A stretch of 45,845 nucleotides of DNA. Source: Alphaproteobacteria bacterium (GTDB lineage Bacteria > Pseudomonadota > Alphaproteobacteria > Micavibrionales > Micavibrionaceae). Below the pieces are notes generated by a model. It saw only the letters and a list, made by a program, of their open reading frames with translations. It had not been told where the DNA came from and did no database searches. This document shows, in pieces, positions 8,582 to 15,605 of this stretch; the first letter of the stretch is position 1, and each line of letters begins with the position of its first letter. The stretch spans positions 1-45,845 of the forward strand of contig JAJRYK010000054.1 of the NCBI GenBank assembly GCA_024275825.1. Reading direction: 5' to 3'. Made by a program: the position numbers and the translations under genes.

Positions 8582-9103
8582 TTACTCTTCAAACAACCTC
8601 AAATATTTCTCATACCCCTTATCCACCAGCTCCGCCTTTGGCACGAATGTTAAGCTGGCGGAGTTGATGCAATAGCGCTGGCCGCCCGCCTCCTTCGGCC
8701 CGTCATTGAATAAATGCCCCAAATGCGCATCGCCGTTTTTAGAGCGCACTTCGGTGCGGGTCATGAACAGTTTTTTGTCTTCGCGCATATTGATAAAATT
8801 ATCGTCAATCGGCTTGCTAAAGCTGGGCCAGCCCGTGCCAGAATCGAATTTGTCGGTGGAGGAAAAAAGCGGCTCCCCCGAAATTGTGTCGATATAGATC
8901 CCCTCTTCTTTATGATCCCAGAACTCATTCTTAAAGGGCGTTTCTGTCCCGTCATGCAGCACCACATATTTTTGCTTTTCCGTCAGCTTGGCAATCGCCT
9001 CGTCTGTGCGCTCATATTTTGCTATATTATCAGCCATAGCGTATTCTCCTGCGGTTGTAAGTAAAATAGTGCTGATTGCGGCGCGTATAAGCGATTTTAT
9101 CAT
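8582..9103 (-). CDS. msrB: Exported methionine-R-sulfoxide reductase B, zinc-less single-Cys type
   Basis: Reduces methionine-R-sulfoxide in damaged proteins. The 173-residue protein starts with an export signal (MIKSLIRAAISTILLTTAG..AMA, cleavage about residue 24), so it probably acts in the periplasm. The MsrB fold is clear: FDSGTGWPSF, GDAHLGHLFNDGP and the catalytic-cysteine motif RYCINSASL. Both zinc CxxC pairs of many MsrBs are absent (GIYIDTISGEPLF and RTEVRSKNGDAHL occupy those positions), and the catalytic cysteine is the only cysteine in the protein. It must therefore be regenerated without an internal resolving cysteine. Separate from thyA by 72 bp, same strand. Confidence 0.93.
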   Translation of the reverse strand: MIKSLIRAAISTILLTTAGEYAMADNIAKYERTDEAIAKLTEKQKYVVLHDGTETPFKNEFWDHKEEGIYIDTISGEPLFSSTDKFDSGTGWPSFSKPIDDNFINMREDKKLFMTRTEVRSKNGDAHLGHLFNDGPKEAGGQRYCINSASLTFVPKAELVDKGYEKYLRLFEE

Positions 9104-9187
9104 GAAACATGCTCCGTTATTATTGGTCTATAATACTATTCGCAGGGCGCGAAGCGAGGGTTACATGATCTTGCAGCGTACAAAATG

Positions 9188-9216
9188 TTGAAATATTAAA
9201 TATTAGTCTCTATAAT
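9188..9216 (+). promoter_or_regulatory. Strong sigma70-type promoter of ssrA
   Basis: TTGAAA (9188-9193), a 17-bp spacer, and a perfect TATAAT (9211-9216). The predicted transcription start near 9223 lies just before a small hairpin (GCTGGC..GCCAGC) and the tmRNA acceptor piece. This is the best promoter match I found in the window, as expected for a highly expressed stable RNA. Confidence 0.75.
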
Positions 9217-9221
9217 AGAAG

Positions 9222-9690
9222 ATGCTGGCTTGCCAGCTATGACGTTACACGTGGTTGCGGAATAAACGTCCGTGGACCCGGGGGCAGTACCCGGCAGGTC
9301 CACCAATATTTATTAGTGAGCTTTTTGAAGCGAACTTAGAAATGTTGAGTGTCACGCTGAAGTTTCCGAAGGAAGCGAAAGCGGGCACCAATATTATGAT
9401 ACAGCGTCCGCCTTCGCTAAAGCTACGGCGCGACACTATATTTTCTAAGCTCGCGTTGCTTGCAAAGTAAATATAAGTGGGCTTGAAATAGGATCGACAC
9501 ACGCAGTAAAGGCTTCTTACGACGTTCGGTGTTTCCGCCGTTACCGGATAAATATGATAGTTGCAAATGACAACTCTCAGTTCGTAGCAGCCAACGACAA
9601 CTCTGTTGTTGAAGGTGAAGGTCGCATCGCTGCCTAATTGGGCAGTAGCGACAGCTACACTCAATTCTTATCTACTAACCTAGATTAAGT
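9222..9690 (+). ncRNA. ssrA: Circularly permuted, two-piece tmRNA (ssrA)
   Basis: tmRNA rescues stalled ribosomes and adds a degradation tag. The gene has the permuted alphaproteobacterial order. The acceptor piece comes first (about 9240-9305), with a T-arm-like CCGGGGGCAGTACCCGG and a 3' ...TCCACCA ending at 9305. Then follow a 171-nt intervening segment and the coding piece from GTGGGCTTGAAATAGGATCG (9477). GTGGGC at 9477-9482 pairs with GTCCAC at 9298-9303 to make the acceptor stem. The resume codon is GCA 9563 after ATAGTT. The tag frame 9563-9637 reads ANDNSQFVAANDNSVVEG then EGRIAA-stop, 24 residues with ANDNS twice. Exact ends of the mature pieces are not determinable from sequence alone. 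Confidence 0.9.
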
Positions 9691-9734
9691 GGGGCCCGGG
9701 GCGGGCCTAGCAACAGAACCGCCCCACTTTTTTC
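9688..9734 (+). terminator. Rho-independent terminator of ssrA
   Basis: AGTGGGGC (9688-9695) pairs with GCCCCACT (9721-9728), followed by a T run. The 25-nt loop contains CCGGGGCGGGCC, which can form a small inner hairpin or a pseudoknot. Confidence 0.7.
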
Positions 9735-9753
9735 TTTTTGCCCACCCACTCAT

Positions 9754-9880
9754 CGTCACCCCCGTGGCCCTGCAAAGCAGGACTAAGACGGCGGGGGTCC
9801 ATAATGTCAGCAGCAAAGCTGCTGTCTTTCCTAGATCCCCGCTGTTTAAGCGTTTCTTACGAAACGCCGCGGGGATGACG
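9754..9880. repeat. Dispersed palindromic element, family A, copy 1
   Basis: A quasi-palindrome bounded by CGTCACCCCC and GGGGATGACG. Its right arm (9834-9880), read in reverse complement, matches 12669-12715 at 44 of 47 positions, and its middle (9799-9824) matches 12715-12740 at 23 of 26. It can fold into two arm hairpins with a central AGCAGCAAAGCTGCT stem-loop. It lies between the ssrA terminator and the O-antigen ligase gene. Confidence 0.85.
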
Positions 9881-9963
9881 GTGATGGTCGGGCGGGAAGA
9901 CAGGGAAGAAAGCGTGTGAAAATACTATTGACTCCGCCTTCATCTCAAACGAGGGTGTTGAAC

Positions 9964-11991
9964 ATGACTTTCTCCCGCCCAGCTCTCAAAATATACGTCC
10001 CCGTTTTCGCTTGGACGCTGATGTTGCTCAGCACGCTGATGCTGCTTTCGCTCTATGATGCGGAGAGTTTTTTGGCGGCGTTTGTGCTCACCGTGCTTGG
10101 GGTTTTTGGCGTGCTTTTGGCGCTGCCAAATCGCGCGCCGTTAGAGCTCCCGCGTGCGCCTTTTATTGCGCTGCTGTTTATCTTTTGGGCGATTGTGTTT
10201 AACGCAGTTGTGTTTTCGCGCAGCTCCTACACCGCCTATATCTTTTTCTGCTTCCTCAGTATTCTGCCACTGAGTTTTGTTTTTGCATCACTGGTACCAC
10301 ATAAGGATCAGTTTTTTGCACTCATTTTTAAGGTCGGCGCAGCCGTGATGGGGCTCCTCTCGGTCTTGTGCCTGGTGCAATATTTCTGGGTGCCGGAAAT
10401 GTTGCCCAATGGCTTGACCAGCTATCCGTTCGGCAATCCAAACTCGCTGGCCGGCTATTTATCGTTGGGGTTCTTTGGCGTTTACGGTGGGATGATTGGC
10501 GCGAAAACCAGCGGACGGCGCATGCTGGCCTTCGCTCTTGCGCTGTTGATCTTTGCCGGGCTGTTAACGACGGGCAGCCGTGGGGCATTTTTGGCGCTGC
10601 TGGGCGGGGTGGCTGTGCTCAGTTTTATTCTGCGTGAAAACATGCGGGCAGATTGGAAACGCTATGGCGCGTTTTGGGCGGCGGCGACGCTCGTGTTCGT
10701 CGGTTTGACTGTTCTTGCACCAGAGGTAAGCTGGCAAACACCGGGCAGTGTGCTGGTGAATAGTGTCGGTGGTGATGCGCCGCTGCTCTGGGACCGGCCA
10801 GAGATTTGGGCCTCAACCTGGCGCATTATTCAGGATCATTTTTGGACAGGCACGGGGCCGGGGACATTCTTTCAGGTCTATCCATCCTATCGCGGGGGCG
10901 ATATCGGCACAGCCGGGCATATGGCGCATAATGATCTGCTGCAATTCTGGGCCGAGATGGGTGTCTTTGCGCCGCTGGTGTTTTTGGGAATGTGCGGCGC
11001 GGCGGCATGGAAGACGATCGCCGCGCTCAAGATTTTACCGCAGGGCGATGCGCGCCGCGTTATGATCGCTGTGCCGTTTTGCGCATTCGCCGCGATGGTT
11101 GCTCATACGCAAGTCAGCTTTCATTTCTATGTGCTGCCGATTTTATTTCTGGCAGGCACGATTTTAGCGTTTTGGTTTTATCAGGTAGAGCGCGCAGCGC
11201 CGTCGAAGCGCCTGTACATTACGGCGGGTAGTCTCACAGAAAATTTGCTGGTGAAGGGCTGTCTCAGCGCTTTGCTGCTGAGTTGCTTCACGATGCTGGT
11301 GATGTTTCAAACCAGTGAAATTTTGGTCGATAATGCTAAACGTTACGCCAAGGCCGGGAATATTCAGGCCTTTGCTGCGATGATCAATACGGCCGGAGAG
11401 CGCTCCTTCGGGCGCAATGCGCGCGCGCTGGCGCTGGCCTCCACTGTGTCCTCGGGCGTTGTGAAAGCCAATGGCGAGAAGATGAGCAAGGACGAGGTGC
11501 TCAAGGCGCTGCTGCATGCGGAACGTTTGCTTGATCGCGCGCTGGTCAATAATATTTATATGGCCAGCGCTTATCATGAGAAGGCTCTGGTGGTTGAGAT
11601 GGCACTTAAATATGTGCCAGACGAATATCGCGCGCATCATAATGGCAATCCGCCAAACATGCGCGCGCTGATGGAAAAGGCGCTGCACTATGATCCGCTT
11701 CATGGCGGTACGCGGGTAAAGCTGGCGCGCGTGATGATCGCCGATGGTGATGGTAATGCCGCTTACGATTTGTTGAAGGACGGGCTGAAATGGCAATATG
11801 TGGGTACAAAGGGGCTTAGTCTTTATCAACTGATCGCCAGTATGGCCAAGGCGAGTGGGGATACGGCGACGTTGGAGCAGGTAAAGCTGCGCATAAAATC
11901 TGTCTACCAAACCAGTGATTTTGTGAAAAAGCGCGATGCTGATCTCCAGCAAAAACTTGGCCCGGCATGGGGTTTGGTGGTGAAGCCTTAG
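9964..11991 (+). CDS. O-antigen ligase/polymerase (Wzy-type) family membrane protein with C-terminal TPR-like region
   Basis: A polytopic inner-membrane protein of the O-antigen ligase/WaaL-Wzy superfamily, acting on surface polysaccharide transfer or polymerisation. I start it at ATG 9964, which has a GAGGG ribosome site 8 bp upstream; an in-frame GTG at 9916 would add 16 residues. About 10-12 hydrophobic helices fill residues 1-430. Family landmarks are SYPFGNPNSLAGYLSLG, TTGSRGAFLALLGG, and the periplasmic-loop segment GTGPGTFFQVYPSYRGG followed by AHNDLLQFWAEMG. After the last helix (about 435-460), a soluble region of about 200 residues has TPR-like helices (ALLHAERLLDRALVNN, AYDLLKDGLKW). 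The exact glycan substrate cannot be told, and no glycosyltransferases lie nearby. Confidence 0.88.
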   Translation: MTFSRPALKIYVPVFAWTLMLLSTLMLLSLYDAESFLAAFVLTVLGVFGVLLALPNRAPLELPRAPFIALLFIFWAIVFNAVVFSRSSYTAYIFFCFLSILPLSFVFASLVPHKDQFFALIFKVGAAVMGLLSVLCLVQYFWVPEMLPNGLTSYPFGNPNSLAGYLSLGFFGVYGGMIGAKTSGRRMLAFALALLIFAGLLTTGSRGAFLALLGGVAVLSFILRENMRADWKRYGAFWAAATLVFVGLTVLAPEVSWQTPGSVLVNSVGGDAPLLWDRPEIWASTWRIIQDHFWTGTGPGTFFQVYPSYRGGDIGTAGHMAHNDLLQFWAEMGVFAPLVFLGMCGAAAWKTIAALKILPQGDARRVMIAVPFCAFAAMVAHTQVSFHFYVLPILFLAGTILAFWFYQVERAAPSKRLYITAGSLTENLLVKGCLSALLLSCFTMLVMFQTSEILVDNAKRYAKAGNIQAFAAMINTAGERSFGRNARALALASTVSSGVVKANGEKMSKDEVLKALLHAERLLDRALVNNIYMASAYHEKALVVEMALKYVPDEYRAHHNGNPPNMRALMEKALHYDPLHGGTRVKLARVMIADGDGNAAYDLLKDGLKWQYVGTKGLSLYQLIASMAKASGDTATLEQVKLRIKSVYQTSDFVKKRDADLQQKLGPAWGLVVKP

Positions 11992-12132
11992 GCGCATCTA
12001 ATATTGTCCACAAGCGCTCTGGCCTTTTTTGTTGCTAAGGCTGGCTTTATACTTCTGATCTATGCGAATCATTAGGGGACGTAAAATTAATTCCTTGCTT
12101 GTTTCCAAGCCTCTAATCTGCAAAATTATATT

Positions 12133-12633
12133 ATGAGTGAAGACGACGAAGATATTCTGCGCTATGACCGTATGGTTGAAAATGCTTTGCGCAGTGTGGT
12201 GCGCCAATCCGTTGAGGAGGTCATGGAATTTGGCCTGCCCGGTGAGCATCATTTCTACATCACGTTCCTCACAGAATATCCTGGTGTTGAGATTCCTGAT
12301 TATTTGCGGGAGCGCTATCCCGGTGAAATGACGATCGTCTTGCAGTACCAATTCAATGATCTCAATATTGATGATGAGTTTTTGCAGGTTACGCTATCCT
12401 TCAATAACGTGCCGGAAAAGCTCAAGATCCCGATCCACGCGATTAACATCTTCGCCGACCCGTCCGTTAATTTCGCGTTGCAGTTCCAGCCCATGGGCGA
12501 AGAGTTTGATGAGGGCGAGCTGATCGCGGCGCTAGAGGATGACGATGATCCCGATGGCGACGGCACAGGCGGCGGCGGAAAAGGTGAGGTCAGCGGCGAA
12601 GTTATTTCCCTCGATAAATTTCGCAAAAAGTGA
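12133..12633 (+). CDS. sspB: Alpha-type SspB, ClpXP adaptor for ssrA-tagged proteins
   Basis: SspB delivers tmRNA-tagged proteins to the ClpXP protease. The 166-residue protein matches the alphaproteobacterial SspB form: a helical N-terminus (YDRMVENALRSVVRQSVEEV), a beta-barrel-like domain with HHFYITFLTEYPGVEIP and YPGEMTIVLQYQFNDL, and VNFALQFQP. A long acidic Gly/Asp-rich linker leads to a short basic C-terminal tail, VISLDKFRKK, the ClpX-docking type of tail. It lies 2.4 kb from ssrA, whose tag it should recognise. ATG start at 12133 with an AT-rich leader. Confidence 0.88.
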   Translation: MSEDDEDILRYDRMVENALRSVVRQSVEEVMEFGLPGEHHFYITFLTEYPGVEIPDYLRERYPGEMTIVLQYQFNDLNIDDEFLQVTLSFNNVPEKLKIPIHAINIFADPSVNFALQFQPMGEEFDEGELIAALEDDDDPDGDGTGGGGKGEVSGEVISLDKFRKK

Positions 12634-12668
12634 CGCATTTCTTAATGAGCAAAGCGAATTTAGCAATG

Positions 12669-12769
12669 CGTCATCCCCGCGGCGTTTCGCAAGAAACGCT
12701 AAAACAGCGGAGATCCACAATGTCAGCAGCGAAGCTGTTGCCCCTACTTTGTACGCAGGCGAGATGACG
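12669..12769. repeat. Dispersed palindromic element, family A, copy 2
   Basis: Bounded by CGTCATCCCCGCGG and GAGATGACG. It shares a 47-bp arm (44/47) and a 26-bp core (23/26) with copy 1 at 9754-9880. The last base of the element is the first base of the GTG start codon of the following hydrolase gene, so the element supplies that gene's immediate 5' leader. Confidence 0.85.
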
Positions 12770-13716
12770 TGACATCCCTCTGGCACCCCGATATAACCCT
12801 CGATTCCGGCCCCCACAACGTCCTCCTCAAAAAGGGCGAGTTCACCGACCCCGCGCGCGATGACCGCATTGTCCCCTACAAAATTTATTACCCGGACATG
12901 AGCGCCAACGAAAAAGCGCCCGTCATTATTTGGAGCCACGGCTTCGGCGGCAATCGCGATGGTGCGGCATTTCTCTCGCGTTATGTTGCCTCCTATGGCT
13001 ACATGCTCGTCCATCTCACCCATATCGGCACGGATAGCAGCCTGTGGGAGAATAAGAAGGAGCACCCGTGGGATGTTCTGCGCCGCACCAAAGTTTCCCG
13101 CGAAATCACGCTGCATCGTTTCAAAGACGTTCCCTTCGCGCTGGATCAGCTAGAGCACTGGGTCAAAACAGACCAAGAACTGGGCCCACTTCTGGACTTA
13201 GCCCAGATAGGCATGTCCGGCCATTCCTTCGGCGCGATGACGACGCAGGCCATGGCAGGCCAGCTCATCCCCGATGAAACCGAAACCCTCATCCGCATGA
13301 AAGAGGACCGCTTCAAAGCCGGCATCGCCTACAGTCCCGTTCCCATCGCGCACTTGACCGACGCGCCGCCCGCCGATCTCTACGGCCCGATCGACATCCC
13401 GCTCCTCCACATGACCGGCACCGACGACGCCTCCCCGATTGAGGGCTTTAGCTATGAGCACCGCCTGGTGGTGGCCGAGCATGCCGCCCATCCAGAGCAA
13501 TATGTGCTGATCAAAAAAGACGGCGACCACATGGTCTATAATGGCACCAAAGGCAAACTAACTGCCAACCCCAACCGGGAGCGCCACGAAGATATCGTCA
13601 AAGTCCTCTCCCTAGCCTTCTGGGAATCCAAGCTGTGTGGGGACGCGGCCGTGCAGGATTGGCTGAGGAGCGGGGCGCAGGGGTGGCTGGCGGATGATGG
13701 GGATCTGAAGCTTTAA
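12769..13716 (+). CDS. Alpha/beta-hydrolase (dienelactone/PAF-acetylhydrolase-like)
   Basis: A 315-residue alpha/beta-hydrolase, likely an esterase or acyl hydrolase. It shows the oxyanion-hole region VIIWSHGFGGNRDGAAFLS, the nucleophile elbow GHSFGA (GxSxG), and candidate acid and base residues in HMTGTDDASPIEG and KKDGDHMVYNG near the C-terminus. The middle segment resembles chlorophyllase/PAF-acetylhydrolase-like enzymes. No signal peptide, so cytoplasmic. The GTG start at 12769 overlaps the end of a palindromic element and has no clear Shine-Dalgarno, so a start a little further downstream is possible. The substrate is unknown. Confidence 0.85.
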   Translation: MTSLWHPDITLDSGPHNVLLKKGEFTDPARDDRIVPYKIYYPDMSANEKAPVIIWSHGFGGNRDGAAFLSRYVASYGYMLVHLTHIGTDSSLWENKKEHPWDVLRRTKVSREITLHRFKDVPFALDQLEHWVKTDQELGPLLDLAQIGMSGHSFGAMTTQAMAGQLIPDETETLIRMKEDRFKAGIAYSPVPIAHLTDAPPADLYGPIDIPLLHMTGTDDASPIEGFSYEHRLVVAEHAAHPEQYVLIKKDGDHMVYNGTKGKLTANPNRERHEDIVKVLSLAFWESKLCGDAAVQDWLRSGAQGWLADDGDLKL

Positions 13717-13789
13717 TGAGCACATTTTAGTTTCTGGATAGCTTGGCCCTTCCCAAAATAGGAATTTTATCCTATAATGTTTTGGGTAC

Positions 13790-13880
13790 CGTCATTACAC
13801 GGCTCGTTCGTGTAATCCACGCGCTTTTATTAAGGTGACAACGGCCTAAGTGGATCACACGCATAAAGCGTGTAATGACG
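13790..13880. repeat. Dispersed palindromic element, family B, copy 1 (91 bp, intergenic)
   Basis: Layout: CGTC, hairpin ATTACACG-GCTCGTT-CGTGTAAT, CCAC, a 26-bp spacer, GTGG, hairpin ATCACACGC-ATAAA-GCGTGTAAT, GACG. The outer ends and the ATCCAC/GTGGAT blocks are themselves inverted repeats. The same architecture and length recur at 33754-33845 inside acs. Confidence 0.85.
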
Positions 13881-13910
13881 CAGGGGGGGGTCCAAAAAAC
13901 CGGGCCAATC

Positions 13911-14005
13911 GGGCCCACTTGTATTTAAGGCACTGAAAAATCAAACAAAATACCGGGCCCACATCGCACAAAAAACTAAACCCACTGGGCCCACAAAGTG
14001 GGCCC
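13911..14005. repeat. Cluster of GGGCCCAC repeats with a terminal hairpin
   Basis: GGGCCCAC occurs at 13911, 13955 and 13987, and its complement GTGGGCCC at 13998. The last two form a perfect 8-bp stem with loop AAA (13987-14005). A related GGGCC lies at 13902. The stretch ends about 48 bp before the ABC-ATPase start. The rest of the 13717-14053 gap holds only the family B element and an AT-rich stretch, with no gene seen. Confidence 0.75.
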
Positions 14006-14053
14006 GCAATTTCCTTACTTTCTTTTCGGCTTTAAGAGGCTATATTACCCGTC

Positions 14054-14998
14054 ATGACAAATACATCATCGCAAAACGCCATCGAAATTCGTGGCCTTAA
14101 AAAAACCTATGCAGGCAGCAAGAAAACACCGTCGAAGGAGGCGCTTAAGGGCATTGACCTGGATATTCCGCGGGGCTCAATCTTTGGTTTGCTCGGCCCG
14201 AACGGTGCGGGAAAATCGACGATTATCAATATCATGGCGGGCTTGGTGAATAAAACGGCCGGCAGCGTTAAAATCTGGGATTACGATATCGATGACGATC
14301 CGCGCAATGCTAAAGCCGCGATTGGCGTGGTGCCGCAAGAGATTAATATGGACGCGTTTTTCAGCCCGATCCAAACGCTGGATATTCAGGCCGGAATGTA
14401 CGGCGTGCCAAAGGCTGAGCGCCGCTCGATGGATATTTTAAAGCTCGTCAGTCTGGAGGATAAGGCGCACAGCTACGCGCGCTCGCTCTCCGGCGGGATG
14501 CAGCGGCGCTTGATGGTGGCTAAGGCGATGGTGCATTCACCGCCGATTCTGGTGCTCGATGAACCAACGGCCGGCGTGGATGTGGAGCTTCGTAAACAGC
14601 TATGGGACAATCTCCGCGCGCTAAACGATACCGGCGTGACGATTATCCTGACGACCCATTATCTGGAGGAGGCTGAAGAGCTGTGTGACCGTATCGCGAT
14701 TATAAATCACGGTGAGATCATCACCAATGAAGACACGGAAACGTTGCTCAGCCGCATTGATGGGAAGGAGATCCGTTTCCGTCTTGATCGACCGATGGAG
14801 GATGTGGCTGCGGCGCTACCAGGGCTCTGCGCCACAAAAACCGGTCAGCGCAGCGTCATCATCCGCTATAACCCATCCGAGCAAGAGGTCGGCGCAATGA
14901 TCGAAGCCATTCAAAAGGCCGACCACACCATCGTCGACATCTCCACCGACGAGAGTGATTTGGAAGATGTATTTCTTCAATTGACGGGCAGCGACTAA
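14054..14998 (+). CDS. ABC transporter ATP-binding protein (ABC-2/YadG-like)
   Basis: Energises an ABC-2-type exporter. The 314-residue protein has Walker A GPNGAGKSTIINIMAGL, the Q-loop in VVPQEINMD, signature LSGGMQRRLMVAKAMV, Walker B ILVLDEPTAGVD, the D-loop and switch His in TTHYLEEAEELCDR. A C-terminal domain of about 90 residues (ending SDLEDVFLQLTGSD) is typical of DrrA/YadG/CcmA-like exporters. No permease gene follows in this window: downstream is a tRNA gene, so the membrane partner must be encoded elsewhere. Substrate unknown. Confidence 0.92.
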   Translation: MTNTSSQNAIEIRGLKKTYAGSKKTPSKEALKGIDLDIPRGSIFGLLGPNGAGKSTIINIMAGLVNKTAGSVKIWDYDIDDDPRNAKAAIGVVPQEINMDAFFSPIQTLDIQAGMYGVPKAERRSMDILKLVSLEDKAHSYARSLSGGMQRRLMVAKAMVHSPPILVLDEPTAGVDVELRKQLWDNLRALNDTGVTIILTTHYLEEAEELCDRIAIINHGEIITNEDTETLLSRIDGKEIRFRLDRPMEDVAAALPGLCATKTGQRSVIIRYNPSEQEVGAMIEAIQKADHTIVDISTDESDLEDVFLQLTGSD

Positions 14999-15083
14999 CT
15001 GGGCTACAGATAGGGCATGTCCGCCGCTGAACGCTATGGCGTGACATAAGATCGGTTAACGCTTTCGCGAAAGCCTTCCTAAT

Positions 15084-15159
15084 GCGCCCGTAGCTCAGGG
15101 GATAGAGCACTGGTTTCCGGAACCAGGGGCCGGGGGTTCGAATCCTCCCGGGCGCGCCA
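15084..15159 (+). tRNA. tRNA-Arg (anticodon CCG)
   Basis: A complete 76-nt cloverleaf: acceptor stem GCGCCCG/CGGGCGC, D-arm GCTC..GAGC, anticodon arm CTGGT-TTCCGGA-ACCAG with anticodon CCG, T-arm CCGGGGGTTCGAATCCTCCCGG region, and an encoded CCA at 15157-15159. It reads CGG arginine codons. A GCTTTCGCGAAAGC palindrome (15061-15074) lies just upstream and may end the ABC-ATPase transcript. Confidence 0.95.
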
Positions 15160-15233
15160 TTTTTTATGTTTTTTCAAAAATTCACAAAACTTTAAGGTTT
15201 TTCATGGATGATGGTGTTGAAAAGGGGTGCTTT

Positions 15234-15605
15234 ATGTTTGAACATATTGAAATAATAGGATTTTTTGCAACGTTGTTGTCTTGTGTAGCTTCAGTGCCTC
15301 AAGCTGTCAAAATTATAAAGACTAAAGACGCATCTGCCGTTTCTACTGAGACATATTTAATATTGATAGCTTCGTATATGTCATGGGCAACGTATGCTTA
15401 TTATACAGGCTCTATATCATTGCTTGTCGCAAGCCTTCTAACGTTGGCAACATCTTCAACAGTGCTTGCTCTCAAGTTTCTTTTTTGGAAGCGTGCCCAT
15501 GTTAAAAGTGCAGTGCTCGTCTTTAAAACGCCACACAGAGCTGTGCAGCCAATTTCTGCGATTGAGAGAGTGCATGTCGCTCAGGTTTCCAACCAGATTC
15601 AATAA
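15234..15605 (+). CDS. SemiSWEET/PQ-loop family small carrier
   Basis: SemiSWEETs are three-helix membrane carriers that dimerise to move sugars; related PQ-loop proteins carry other small solutes. From ATG 15234 (AAGGGG six bases upstream) the protein is 123 residues; an in-frame ATG at 15204 would add ten. Three hydrophobic helices are visible (about 5-25, 36-55, 60-82), with the diagnostic SVPQAVKIIKTKDASAVST segment containing the PQ turn. A soluble tail of about 40 residues follows. The gene is AT-rich, lies directly after tRNA-Arg, and overlaps the 3' end of the convergent methyltransferase gene by 83 bp, so its tail codons are constrained by both genes. Confidence 0.8.
   Translation: MFEHIEIIGFFATLLSCVASVPQAVKIIKTKDASAVSTETYLILIASYMSWATYAYYTGSISLLVASLLTLATSSTVLALKFLFWKRAHVKSAVLVFKTPHRAVQPISAIERVHVAQVSNQIQ

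Noticed and set aside
9245-9664. Protein-coding frame of 139 codons on the minus strand
   Set aside because: It lies entirely antisense to the tmRNA gene and is explained by RNA structure.
9689-9919. Protein-coding frame through the ssrA terminator and palindromic element
   Set aside because: It reads through a terminator and a repeat and has no family-like sequence.
12532-13116. Minus-strand frame of 194 codons across sspB, the palindrome and the hydrolase
   Set aside because: It spans two recognised genes and a repeat on the other strand.
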